Source of the DNA: Rhodospirillales bacterium
GTDB lineage: Bacteria > Pseudomonadota > Alphaproteobacteria > Reyranellales > Reyranellaceae
Direction: 5' to 3'
DNA: 64,000 bases
Assembly (NCBI GenBank): GCA_016699855.1
Contig: CP064988.1
Span: forward strand, 3,128,501-3,192,500
The notes beneath the pieces are model-generated. The model was not told where the DNA came from and searched no databases. It was given only the letters and a program-made list of their open reading frames with translations. The position numbers were made by a program, and so were the translations under genes. Of this stretch, positions 7,218 through 15,256 are shown one piece after another; positions within the stretch are counted from its first letter, which is position 1; each line of letters begins with the position of its first letter.

Positions 7218-8444
7218 ATGTCCGACGCCGCGCCGCCGACCGAGGACCTGCCGCTGGCCGGCCTGACCGTGCTCGACGTCAGCAGCTTCATCGCCGCGCC
7301 GGCCGCCGCCGTGGCGCTGGGCGATTTCGGCGCCGACGTCATCAAGGTCGAACCGCCGGGCGCCGGCGATCCGCACCGCGCGAGCTGGCTGAATCCCGGC
7401 TATCCGCGCGCGCCGGTCAACTTCACGTGGCAGCTCGACGCGCGCAACAAGCGGTCGGTGGCGCTCGACCTCAAGGCCCCGGCGGGCCGCGCCGCGCTCG
7501 ACCGGTTGATCGCCAAGGCCGACGTGCTGATCACGAATTTTCCGCCGCGCGTGCGCGCGCGGCTGCGGCTGGACTGGGCCGACGTCGAGCCGGTCAATCC
7601 GCGGCTGATCCACTGCGCGCTGACCGGCTACGGCGAGTCCGGCCCCGACCGCGACCGGCCGGGCTTCGACGTCACCGCCTTCTTCGCGCGCTCCGGCATC
7701 CTCGACGCGCTGCGCTACGAGGACGCGCCGCCGGGCTTCTCGCTCCCGGCCCAGGGCGACCGCTGCACGGCGATGACGCTGGTGGCCGCCGTGATGATCG
7801 CGCTCTACCGCCGCGAGCGCACCGGGAAGGGCGGCGCGGTCGGCACCTCGCTCTACGCCAACGGCGTGTGGTCCAACGGCACCCTGGCGCAGGCCGCGCT
7901 GCTCGGCGCCATCCAGCCGCCGCGTCCGCCGCGTGAGAAGGCCCGGTCGGTGATGGTGCAGCAATACCGCGCCGGCGACGGCCGCTGGTTCCTGCTGGCG
8001 GCCAATCCCGAGGACAAGCACTGGAGCAATCTGTGCAAGGCGCTGGGCCGGCCCGAGTTCGAGACCGACCCGCGCTTCGCGGTCAGGGACGCGCGCCGCG
8101 CCAACACGGCCGCGCTGCTGGCCGCGTTCGAGGCGGTGTTCGCGACGCGGGACTGGCCGCATTGGGAGCGCGCGCTGGGCGCGGTGAACGTGCCGTGCGA
8201 GGTGATCGGCCGGGTCATCGACATCGTCGAGGACCCGCAGGCGCGTCACGCCGGCATCGTCGCGCCGACCACCAACCCCGAGATTCCGGCGACGGTGAAC
8301 AACCCCGTCCGCCTGGGTTTCGCCGAGCCGCGACTCGCCGGCGCGCCGCCATCCGTCGGCCAGCACACCGACGAGATCCTGCGCTTCGCCGGCTACGACG
8401 ACGACGAGATCGCGGCGCTGCGCCGCGACGGCGCCGCCGCGTGA
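7218..8444 (+). CDS. CaiB/BaiF family CoA-transferase, tandem copy 2
   Basis: A 408-residue class III CoA-transferase, clearly paralogous to its neighbours: shared L-T-V-L-D-V-S-S-F-I-A-A-P start, F-G-A-D-V-I-K-V-E, R-N-K-R-S-V-A-L-D-L and G-P-D-R-D-R-P-G-F-D, with the catalytic Asp at about 151. The ATG at 7218 follows the first copy by 36 bp. Its stop codon overlaps the GTG start of the third copy in a GTGA junction, so translation of copies 2 and 3 is coupled. The central active-site glycine loop differs between copies (Q-Y-R-A-G-D-G here against L-Y-R-T-K-D-D in copy 1), so substrate divergence is plausible. Confidence 0.88.
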   Translation: MSDAAPPTEDLPLAGLTVLDVSSFIAAPAAAVALGDFGADVIKVEPPGAGDPHRASWLNPGYPRAPVNFTWQLDARNKRSVALDLKAPAGRAALDRLIAKADVLITNFPPRVRARLRLDWADVEPVNPRLIHCALTGYGESGPDRDRPGFDVTAFFARSGILDALRYEDAPPGFSLPAQGDRCTAMTLVAAVMIALYRRERTGKGGAVGTSLYANGVWSNGTLAQAALLGAIQPPRPPREKARSVMVQQYRAGDGRWFLLAANPEDKHWSNLCKALGRPEFETDPRFAVRDARRANTAALLAAFEAVFATRDWPHWERALGAVNVPCEVIGRVIDIVEDPQARHAGIVAPTTNPEIPATVNNPVRLGFAEPRLAGAPPSVGQHTDEILRFAGYDDDEIAALRRDGAAA

Positions 8445-9661
8445 CCGCGCCCGCCGCCGGCGCCACGCCGCTGCTCGCCGGCCTGCGCGTCCTCGACATC
8501 GCCTCGTTCATCGCCGCGCCGGCGACCGCCACGGTGCTGGGCGATTTCGGCGCCGACGTCGTCAAGGTCGAGCCGCCGGACGGCGACCCGCACCGTTTGA
8601 TGTCGACCGGCACCGGCATGCCGGTCAGCGACGTGAACTATTGCTGGGAGCTGGATTCGCGCAACAAGCGCTCGATCGCGCTCGACCTGAAGAATCCCGC
8701 CGGACGCGCCGCGCTCGACCGGTTGATCGCCAGCGCCGACGTGCTGATCACCAACTATCCGCCGCCGGCGCGCGAGCGCCTGCGGCTGCGCTACGCCGAC
8801 GTGGCTCCGCTCAACGCTCGGCTGGTCTACGCCTCGCTCAGCGGCTACGGCGAGGAGGGACCGGACCGCGACCGGCCGGGCTACGACGTCACGACCTATT
8901 TCGCGCGCTCCGGCATCGTCGAGACGATGCGCCGCGCCGATCTGCCGCCGAGCCTGACGCTGCCGGCGCAGGGCGACCATCCCTCGGCCATGACCCTGTT
9001 CGGCGCCATCATGATGGCGCTGTACGCGCGCGAACGGTCCGGCGTCGGCGGCGAGGTCGCGACCAGCCTGCTGCACAACGGCGTGTGGTCCAACGGTCTA
9101 CTGGCGCAGGCGGCGTTGCTCGGCGCCTACCCCGAGCCGCGCCGCGGCCGGGAATTCGCGCGCAACGCGCTGGCCAACGTCTACCAGGCGCGAGACGGCC
9201 GTTGGCTGTCGTTGGTGATCGTGCGCGAGGACAAGCTGTGGGGGCCGCTGTGCCGCGCGGTCGGCCTGCCGGCGCTGGAAGGCGATCCGCGCTTCGCGAC
9301 CAAGGCCGCGCGCGCCGCCCATCCACGCGAGCTGATGGCCTTGCTCGACGCGGCCTTCGCGGCGCGCGATCTCGACGACTGGCGCCGCGCCCTGACCGCG
9401 GCGGACATCACTTTCGGCACTTTCGCGCGCCTGCAGGACCTGCCCGACGATCCGCAGCTCGCGGCCAGCGGCGTCGTGGTCGAGACCGGGCGCGCCGATC
9501 TGCCGCGCACCATCCCCAATCCGATCCGCGCCGCCATGGCGCCGCAGGTGCCGGCCGGCCCGGCGCCGGCGCTGGGCGCCGACACCGACGCCGTGCTGCG
9601 CGACGCCGGCTTCGACGCCGCCGAGATCGCTGAGCTGCGGCGCTGCGGCGCGGCGCGCTGA
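8441..9661 (+). CDS. CaiB/BaiF family CoA-transferase, tandem copy 3
   Basis: A 406-residue class III CoA-transferase starting at a GTG that overlaps the stop of copy 2 (GTGA). Motifs match the other copies: L-R-V-L-D-I-A-S-F-I-A-A-P, F-G-A-D-V-V-K-V-E, R-N-K-R-S-I-A-L-D-L, L-S-G-Y-G-E-E-G-P and P-G-Y-D with the catalytic Asp at about 149. Upstream extension of the frame into copy 2 is rejected because the homology begins here. It is the last gene of the tandem array; the next gene is convergent. These enzymes often act as dimers of interlocked rings. Whether these three pair with one another is inference. Confidence 0.88.
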   Translation: MTAPAAGATPLLAGLRVLDIASFIAAPATATVLGDFGADVVKVEPPDGDPHRLMSTGTGMPVSDVNYCWELDSRNKRSIALDLKNPAGRAALDRLIASADVLITNYPPPARERLRLRYADVAPLNARLVYASLSGYGEEGPDRDRPGYDVTTYFARSGIVETMRRADLPPSLTLPAQGDHPSAMTLFGAIMMALYARERSGVGGEVATSLLHNGVWSNGLLAQAALLGAYPEPRRGREFARNALANVYQARDGRWLSLVIVREDKLWGPLCRAVGLPALEGDPRFATKAARAAHPRELMALLDAAFAARDLDDWRRALTAADITFGTFARLQDLPDDPQLAASGVVVETGRADLPRTIPNPIRAAMAPQVPAGPAPALGADTDAVLRDAGFDAAEIAELRRCGAAR

Positions 9662-9690
9662 GCGCCGCGCCGCGCTGAGCGCCGCGCCGC
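9659..9690. repeat. Short direct repeat between convergent genes
   Basis: The sequence TGAGCGCCGCGCCGC occurs twice in succession, beginning at the stop codon of the third CoA-transferase and again 17 bases later. It fills most of the gap before the convergent GST gene. It looks like a local duplication and no function is evident. Confidence 0.4.
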
Positions 9691-9694
9691 CGCC

Positions 9695-10396
9695 TCAACG
9701 GACCACGGCCGCGGTCTGGCCGAACAGGATGCGGCGTTCCTCCTCGGTGCGGACCCCGCCGGCGTTGGGGTTGTACCTGGCCGTCAGCGCGTAGGCGCGC
9801 TGCGTCGCCGGCCGCGCCTTGATCGCCTCGAACCAGCGCTTGAGATGCGGGAAATCCCCGAGCTTCTGGCCTTGCCGCTCGTGTGGCACGATCCACGGAT
9901 AGCTCGCCATGTCGGCGATGGAGTACTCGCCGGCGACGAACGGCCGGTCGGCGAGGCGCTTGTTGAGCACGCCATAGAGCCGGTTTGTCTCGTTGACGTA
10001 GCGGTCGATGGCGTAGGGGATCTTCTCCGGCGCGTAGGCGTTGAAATGGTGGTTCTGGCCGGCCATCGGCCCCAGCCCGCCCATCTGCCAGAACAACCAC
10101 TGCAGGACATCGGCCCGGCCGTGGACGTCGGAGGGGATGAACCTGCCCAGCTTCTCGGCGAGGTACAGCAGCATCGCGCCCGATTCGAACAGCGACACCG
10201 GCGCGCCGCCGCCCTTGGGCTCGTGGTCGACCATCGCCGGGATGCGGTTGTTCGGCGCGACCCTCAGGAAGTCGGGCTGGAACTGCTCGCCTTTGCCGAT
10301 GTTGACGGGGATCACCTTGTAGGGCGTCCCCGTCTCCTCGAGGAGCATCGTGACCTTGTGGCCGTTCGGCGTGGTCCAGTAGTAGAGGTCGATCAT
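9695..10396 (-). CDS. Glutathione S-transferase, YfcG/YghU-like (Nu-class type)
   Basis: A 233-residue two-domain GST. The N-terminal thioredoxin fold begins I-D-L-Y-Y-W-T-T-P-N-G-H-K-V-T-M-L-L-E-E. The T-P-N-G-x-K motif, R-V-A-P-N-N-R-I-P-A-M-V-D and L-F-E-S-G-A-M-L-L-Y-L-A-E-K are typical of YfcG/YghU enzymes, which show disulfide-bond reductase activity using two glutathiones. The C-terminal domain carries W-x-x-W-Q-M-G-G-L-G-P-M, also characteristic of that group. The gene faces the CoA-transferase array (33-bp convergent gap) and is divergent from the ArsR gene. A general cytoplasmic thiol-redox or detoxification role is likely. Confidence 0.88.
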   Translation of the reverse strand: MIDLYYWTTPNGHKVTMLLEETGTPYKVIPVNIGKGEQFQPDFLRVAPNNRIPAMVDHEPKGGGAPVSLFESGAMLLYLAEKLGRFIPSDVHGRADVLQWLFWQMGGLGPMAGQNHHFNAYAPEKIPYAIDRYVNETNRLYGVLNKRLADRPFVAGEYSIADMASYPWIVPHERQGQKLGDFPHLKRWFEAIKARPATQRAYALTARYNPNAGGVRTEEERRILFGQTAAVVR

Positions 10397-10489
10397 CGTC
10401 GTTCTCCAAGCGTGTCGGCGGCCGGGTCGCCGCGGCGCCAGCGACGGTAGCGCCGGCCCCCGGTCCCACAAAGCCATCGCATGTCCCGG

Positions 10490-10546
10490 TTGACATATCG
10501 ATGCGAATCGATATATCGAGAATTATCGATGTATCGAGGATGATCG
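10490..10546 (+). promoter_or_regulatory. ArsR promoter with ATATCGAT palindromic operator
   Basis: A perfect -35 hexamer TTGACA (10490-10495) is followed after 16 bases by TATATC (10512-10517). Between and over them lies a perfect inverted repeat ATATCGAT-GCGA-ATCGATAT (10495-10514). Further TATCGA/ATCGAT copies continue to the ATG at 10547. Repressors of the ArsR family bind such AT-rich dyads over their own promoter, so autoregulation is the natural reading. The match of elements is seen directly; binding is inferred. Confidence 0.7.
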
Positions 10547-10894
10547 ATGGACCATTCCGAAGCCGAGGCCGTCGACCTGGTGTTCCGGGCGCTGGCCGAT
10601 CCAGTGCGCCGCCGGATCGTCGAGATCCTGCGCCGGCCGCCGGCGTCGTGCTGCGACACCGACGGCAGCGTGTGCGGCTGCGATCTGGAGGCGCCGCTCG
10701 ACCTCTCGCAGGCGACCGTCAGCCACCACATGAAGTGCCTCGCGCTGGCCGGGCTGGTCAGCGGCGAGAAGCGCGGCCGCTGGGTCCATTGGAAGCTGCG
10801 GCCGGAACGCTTCCGCCTGGCCGGCGCCTGGCTCGCGGCGTTCGACGCGGCGCCGGCGCGCGCCAACCCGCCGCCGCGGCGTCGCGCGGCGTGA
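10547..10894 (+). CDS. ArsR/SmtB-family metalloregulatory repressor
   Basis: A 115-residue winged-helix repressor of normal ArsR length. Residues about 12-90 hold the HTH, with the recognition helix L-S-Q-A-T-V-S-H-H-M-K. Cysteines C35-C36 and C43-x-C45 lie in the segment equivalent to the E-L-C-V-C-D-L metal site of enterobacterial ArsR; C64 is a further possible ligand. As(III)- or Sb(III)-type binding would release the DNA and induce the operon. It lies 30 bp ahead of a flavoprotein gene and about 1.6 kb ahead of an MFS gene on the same strand. The effector identity (arsenite, organoarsenical or another soft metal) is inference from the cysteines. Confidence 0.88.
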   Translation: MDHSEAEAVDLVFRALADPVRRRIVEILRRPPASCCDTDGSVCGCDLEAPLDLSQATVSHHMKCLALAGLVSGEKRGRWVHWKLRPERFRLAGAWLAAFDAAPARANPPPRRRAA

Positions 10895-10923
10895 CCACCG
10901 GCTCCGGCCGGATTCGAAGGACG

Positions 10924-12408
10924 ATGGAGAACGACATGGATGGATCGATGGTGGTGGCCGATACGACGCTGCCGGTGGCGGTGATCGGCGCGGGACCCGT
11001 CGGACTGGCGATGGCGGCGCATCTGGTGGCGCGCGGTCAGCGGGTCGTGGTGCTGGAGGCGTCGGACGGCGTCGCCGCGCATATCGGCGACTTCGCCCAT
11101 GTCCGGCTGTTCTCGCCGTGGCGCTACAACGTCGACGCCGCCGCCCGGGCGCTGCTGGAGCGCCGCGGCTGGACGATGCCCGACCCGGAGGCGCTACCCA
11201 CGGGCGGCGACCTGCGCGACCGCTACCTGGCGCCGCTGGCCGCCACGCCGGAGATCGCCGCGGCCCTCCGGCTCGGCCATCGCGTGGTGTCGGTGTCGCG
11301 ACACGCCATCGACAAGGTCAAGACCGCCGGACGCGACGCCGCGCCGTTCACGCTGCGCGTCGCGCGCGCCGATGGCGCCGGGATCGACATCCAGGCGCGG
11401 GCGGTGGTCGACGCCTCGGGCACGTGGAGCCACCCCAACCCGATGGGCGCCGGCGGCGTGCCCGCGCTCGGAGAGACTGCGGCCGCCGACCGCGTGCGCT
11501 ACGGCATTCCCGACGTGCTGGGGCGTGAACGCGCGCGCTACGCCGGCCGTCGCGTCCTCGTGGTCGGCGCCGGTCATTCCGCCGCCAACGCGTTGCTCGA
11601 CCTCGCCGCGCTGGCGCGCGAGGCGCCGGGAACCGAGATCGTGTGGGCGGTCCGCGCCGAGGGCGACCTGGCGCGGCTCTACGGTGGCGGCGACGCCGAC
11701 GCGCTGGCCGCGCGCGGCGCGCTGGGCACGGGCTTGCGCGCGTTGGTCGAAAGCGGCGCGGTGACGCTCCGGACCGGCTTCCGCGTGGCCGAGTTGCGCC
11801 GCGCCTCGAACCGGGTCGACGTCGTCGGTGCGGACGGCGTCGTCATTCCGGGAGTAGACGAGATCGTCGTCGCGACCGGGCAGCGGCCGGACCTCGAGAT
11901 CACCCGCGAGCTGCGCCTGCGCCTCGACCCGGCGCTGGAGTGCGTCGAGGCGCTGGGGCCGCTGATCGATCCCAACATCCACAGCTGCGGCACCGTGCGG
12001 CCGCACGGCGCGCGCCAGCTGGCGCATCCCGAGACGGGGTTCTTCACCGTCGGCGTGAAGAGCTACGGCCGCGCGCCGACCTTCCTGCTGGCTACCGGCT
12101 ACGAACAGGCGCGCTCGGTTGCGGCGGCCCTGGCCGGCGACTGGATCGCGGCCGACCGCGTCGAACTCGACCTGCCGGCGACCGGCGTGTGCAGCTCTAC
12201 GCCCGCGACGGGCGCTACGAGGCCTGCGGTCGGCACGCCGGTGGCGACGGGCTGTTGCGGTCCATCGGCGCCGGCGATCGCGCCCATGTCGGAAAGGGTC
12301 GCGGCGGCGGGCGCCTGCTGCGGTCCGGCCGCGGCGTCGATCAAACCGGCGGCGGCGCCGGCGCTGGCCATCGCCGGCTCGGGGTGCGGCGGCAAGGCGA
12401 GGGGCTGA
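10924..12408 (+). CDS. FAD-dependent monooxygenase-like flavoprotein with Cys-rich C-terminal tail
   Basis: A 494-residue flavoprotein. An FAD-binding G-A-G-P-V-G motif lies at about 22-27 and a second dinucleotide (NADPH) motif V-G-A-G-H-S at about 213-218, as in flavin-containing monooxygenases. The last 75 residues are low-complexity Ala/Pro/Gly and carry C-S-S, C-C-G-P, C-C-G-P and C-G-G-K, which suggests soft-metal or metalloid binding. Behind an ArsR gene it resembles the ArsO/ArsV-type flavoproteins reported in arsenic operons, so oxidation of trivalent arsenicals or related compounds is a reasonable inference. An alternative ATG at 10936 has better-spaced GGAGA. Downstream is an MFS exporter. 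Confidence 0.8.
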   Translation: MENDMDGSMVVADTTLPVAVIGAGPVGLAMAAHLVARGQRVVVLEASDGVAAHIGDFAHVRLFSPWRYNVDAAARALLERRGWTMPDPEALPTGGDLRDRYLAPLAATPEIAAALRLGHRVVSVSRHAIDKVKTAGRDAAPFTLRVARADGAGIDIQARAVVDASGTWSHPNPMGAGGVPALGETAAADRVRYGIPDVLGRERARYAGRRVLVVGAGHSAANALLDLAALAREAPGTEIVWAVRAEGDLARLYGGGDADALAARGALGTGLRALVESGAVTLRTGFRVAELRRASNRVDVVGADGVVIPGVDEIVVATGQRPDLEITRELRLRLDPALECVEALGPLIDPNIHSCGTVRPHGARQLAHPETGFFTVGVKSYGRAPTFLLATGYEQARSVAAALAGDWIAADRVELDLPATGVCSSTPATGATRPAVGTPVATGCCGPSAPAIAPMSERVAAAGACCGPAAASIKPAAAPALAIAGSGCGGKARG

Positions 12409-12495
12409 CGCCGCCCGTCCGCTTGTCGTCCCCGACGGCGGCCGCGCCCGGCGCGGATCGACAACCGCGCCCGCGTGGGCGAACATGACGGAACG

Positions 12496-13623
12496 ATGAC
12501 AGCCGCCTCCGCGCCACACCGCGCCCCGCCTGTCGGCGTCATCGCTCCGTCGCTGGTGCTGTCGATGGCGATGATGGGCGACACGCTGCTCTACGCCGTG
12601 CTGCCGCTCTACGCCGCCGAGTTCGGCGTCAGCCTGTTCGTGGTCGGGGTGTTGCTGTCGCTGAACCGCTGGGTGCGGCTGGTCGCCAACTCGGTGGTCG
12701 CGGCGTTCGGCGAGCGGGTCGGGCCGCGCCGGCTGATGATCGCGGCCGCCGCGACGGCGACGCTCTCGACGCTGGGCTACGTGGTCGCGCCGCGCGAGGA
12801 GTTCCTGATGGCGGCGCGCGTGCTGTGGGGCCTGTCCTTCGCGGCGCTCAACCTGTCGCTTCTGGCCTACGCCGTCAGCGACCGCGCCAACGCGGGCAAA
12901 CGCCTCGGTGCGGGCCGCGCGGCGATCGGCCTGTTCCAGGGCGGCGCGCTGGTTGGCGGCGCGCTGCTGGTGGCGCCGCTGGGGCCGCGCGACGTCTTCC
13001 TCGTGATGGCCGCGTTCGGCGCCGCCGCCATGGTGGTGTCGTGGCGCCTGCCGACGCTGCGGATGGACGAGCCGAAGCGCGACGGATTCCGCCTGCCGCT
13101 GCCCGGCCGCCTCGAGATCTGGGGTTTCTCGCTCGGCGTCGTGGTCGACGGCATCTTCCTCGTGACGTTGTCGTTGCTGTTCAAGGACGCGCCGCTGCCC
13201 TTCGCGCCCGTGGTGGTGGCCGGCGCGCTGCTGGCGACGCGCTGGGCGATGGAGGTCGTGACCGCGCCGATCGGCGGCGCGCTCGCCGACCGCTACGGCG
13301 CGCGGCCGCTGGCGATCATCACCGGGATCGCGCTGGTCGGCGGACTGATCGCCATCGCGCTCGGCCACAGCCTGCCCGGCGCGGCGCTGGTCGTGGTCAC
13401 GCGCGGCATCTACAACACGCTGCTGCCCGTGATGATCGCGGAACGCCCCAGCGGCGGCACCATGTCGAGCCAGGCCAGGTACTCGACGTGGCGCGATTTC
13501 GGCGCCGCCGTCGGACCGATGGTGGCCGGCGCCCTGTTCGCCGCCGTGCCGACCGGGACGCTCTACGGCGCCTGCGCGGCGTCGCTCGGCGTCGCGCTGT
13601 GGTGGTGCGTGGCGCGCCGCTGA
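12496..13623 (+). CDS. MFS transporter of the putative ArsR-controlled operon
   Basis: A 375-residue major facilitator permease with about 12 hydrophobic segments. The loop 2-3 region carries the F-G-E-R-V-G-P-R-R signature of the family, and the second half repeats the layout with A-L-A-D-R-Y-G-A-R-P. The ATG at 12496 is chosen because the hydrophobic first helix starts about 20 residues later; a GTG at 12475 in frame is possible. It follows the flavoprotein by 87 bp on the same strand and probably exports the product of that enzyme or the toxic compound that induces the operon. It could also be an unrelated drug exporter. The gene converges on ridA with a 15-bp gap. Confidence 0.85.
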   Translation: MTAASAPHRAPPVGVIAPSLVLSMAMMGDTLLYAVLPLYAAEFGVSLFVVGVLLSLNRWVRLVANSVVAAFGERVGPRRLMIAAAATATLSTLGYVVAPREEFLMAARVLWGLSFAALNLSLLAYAVSDRANAGKRLGAGRAAIGLFQGGALVGGALLVAPLGPRDVFLVMAAFGAAAMVVSWRLPTLRMDEPKRDGFRLPLPGRLEIWGFSLGVVVDGIFLVTLSLLFKDAPLPFAPVVVAGALLATRWAMEVVTAPIGGALADRYGARPLAIITGIALVGGLIAIALGHSLPGAALVVVTRGIYNTLLPVMIAERPSGGTMSSQARYSTWRDFGAAVGPMVAGALFAAVPTGTLYGACAASLGVALWWCVARR

Positions 13624-13638
13624 CCGGCGCCGCCGGCC

Positions 13639-14028
13639 TCAGGGCTCCTTGCGCGCCTGGAGCGCCACGCAGGCGAAGCCGACGCGCGCCTCGGTCGGCA
13701 CGCCGAAGCGGACGGTGTGACGCGCGGGCAGGCCACCGGGGAAGTGCCGCACGTACTCCTCGTTGCAGGAATCGTAATCGGCCGGATCGGTGATCAGCAT
13801 GGTCATCTGGACCACCGCCTCGAGCGAGGAGCCGGCCTCCGCGAGCACGCCGGCCACCACCGCCAGCGCGTTGCGCACCTCCTCCTGCGGCGTGGCCCCG
13901 CGATGCACGCCGTTGCCGGGGTCGTGCGGTGCCGTGCGGCCCGACACGAACACGAAGCCGTTGGCGATCGTCGCGCCGCTGAACGGCCGCTTCGACTCCA
14001 CGCCGCGCTTGTCGACGAACCCGATCAC
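13639..14028 (-). CDS. RidA/YjgF-family deaminase
   Basis: A 129-residue single-domain protein of the Rid family, which hydrolyses reactive enamine/imine intermediates released by PLP enzymes or acts in related catabolic reactions. Typical features are F-S-G-A-T-I-A-N-G-F-V-F-V-S-G-R-T-A near the N-terminus and V-G-F-A-C-V-A-L near the end. The arginine found in catalytic RidA members (normally G-x-R) appears to lie in the C-terminal strand region, R-V-G-F. The GTG at 14028 is preferred because GGGAGG stands 5 bases before it; an in-frame GTG at 14046 overlaps the trpS stop (GTGA). It is the second gene of a trpS-ridA operon. Confidence 0.85.
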   Translation of the reverse strand: MIGFVDKRGVESKRPFSGATIANGFVFVSGRTAPHDPGNGVHRGATPQEEVRNALAVVAGVLAEAGSSLEAVVQMTMLITDPADYDSCNEEYVRHFPGGLPARHTVRFGVPTEARVGFACVALQARKEP

Positions 14029-14042
14029 GCCGGCCTCCCGCG

Positions 14043-15110
14043 TCACGGCTTGAGGAAACCGACGATGCGGTAGACCTCGTCGAGGATCGGCCGCGCCAGC
14101 GCATCGGCCTTGCCCGCGCCGGCGCGCAGCACGGAGTCGACGTGGCCGGGATCCTTCATCAGCCGCTGCATCTCCGCGCCGATCGGCCCCAGCTTGGCGA
14201 CCGCGAGCTCGGTCAGCGCCGTCTTGAACGCCGAGAACTGCCGGCCGGCGAACTCCGCCAGCACCGCGTCGCGCTCGCGCCCGTCGAGCGCGGCGTAGAT
14301 GCCCAGCAGGTTGTCGGCCTCCGGCCGCTTGTCGGCCTCGGCGGCGGTCTCCGGCATCGGCAGGGGATCGGTCTTGGCCTTGCGGATCTTCTGGGCGATG
14401 GCGTCGGAGTCGTCGGTCAGGTTGATGCGGCTGTAGTCCGACGGGTCGGACTTGCTCATCTTCTTGGTGCCGTCGCGCAGGCTCATGACGCGCGTGGCGG
14501 CGCCGAAGATCAGCGGCTCCGTGATCGGGAAGAAGCCGGGCGCGCCGAAATCGTTGTTGAACTTGATGGCGATGTCGCGCGTCAGCTCGAGGTGCTGCTT
14601 CTGGTCCTCGCCCACCGGCACGTGCGTGGCCTTGTAGGCGAGGATGTCGGCCGCCATCAGGTTCGGGTAGGCGTACAGCCCGGTCGAGACGTTCTCGCGA
14701 TCCTTCCCGGCCTTCTCCTTGAACTGCGTCATGCGGTTCAGCCAGCCCAGCCGCGCGACGCAGTTGAACACCCAGGCGAGCTGGGCGTGCGCCGGCACCA
14801 TCGACTGGTTGAAGACGATGTTGCGCGCGCCGTCGAGGCCGGCTGCCAGGAACGCGGCGGCGATCTCGCGCGTCTGGTTGGCGAGCTGCCTCGGATCCTG
14901 CGGCACGGTGATGGCGTGCAGGTCGACCACGCAGTAGATGCAGTCGTAGTCGTTCTGCAGGCTGACGAAGTTGCGGATGGCGCCGAGGTAGTTGCCGAGG
15001 TGCAGGTTGCCGGTGGGCTGGACGCCCGAGAAGATCCGGCCCTTCAATCCGCGCGCGGCGTAGGGCGCGATGTGCGGATTCTCGGCGGCGGGGGTGGCGG
15101 CGTCGGGCAT
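14043..15110 (-). CDS. trpS: Tryptophanyl-tRNA synthetase
   Basis: A 355-residue class I aminoacyl-tRNA synthetase, usual TrpS length apart from an N-terminal extension of about 20 residues. It charges tRNA-Trp with tryptophan. The HIGH-type signature is P-T-G-N-L-H-L-G-N-Y (about 32-41) and the KMSKS signature K-K-M-S-K-S-D is near 216. N-Q-S-M-V-P-A-H and T-G-L-Y-A-Y-P-N-L-M-A-A-D are conserved substrate-pocket segments. The ATG at 15110 is the only start close to the conserved region. Its stop overlaps an in-frame GTG of the downstream ridA frame. Confidence 0.97.
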   Translation of the reverse strand: MPDAATPAAENPHIAPYAARGLKGRIFSGVQPTGNLHLGNYLGAIRNFVSLQNDYDCIYCVVDLHAITVPQDPRQLANQTREIAAAFLAAGLDGARNIVFNQSMVPAHAQLAWVFNCVARLGWLNRMTQFKEKAGKDRENVSTGLYAYPNLMAADILAYKATHVPVGEDQKQHLELTRDIAIKFNNDFGAPGFFPITEPLIFGAATRVMSLRDGTKKMSKSDPSDYSRINLTDDSDAIAQKIRKAKTDPLPMPETAAEADKRPEADNLLGIYAALDGRERDAVLAEFAGRQFSAFKTALTELAVAKLGPIGAEMQRLMKDPGHVDSVLRAGAGKADALARPILDEVYRIVGFLKP

Positions 15111-15256
15111 GGATGTGGACTCCCGGAGACGGTCGAGGGGCGCGGGGTTTGGACCTCCGCGCGCCGCGCCGGTGGAGGGCGGCGGCGGGCCGGGTTATAG
15201 CAGAGCGGGCGTCCGCGCCAACCGTCCCGCTCCCCGCCTCGATCCCGGAGTGCCAG

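Noticed and set aside
5853..8366. 837-codon minus-strand frame across the CoA-transferases
   Set aside because: Arg/Ala/Asp/Gly-rich composition typical of a shadow frame; the plus strand has full family matches.
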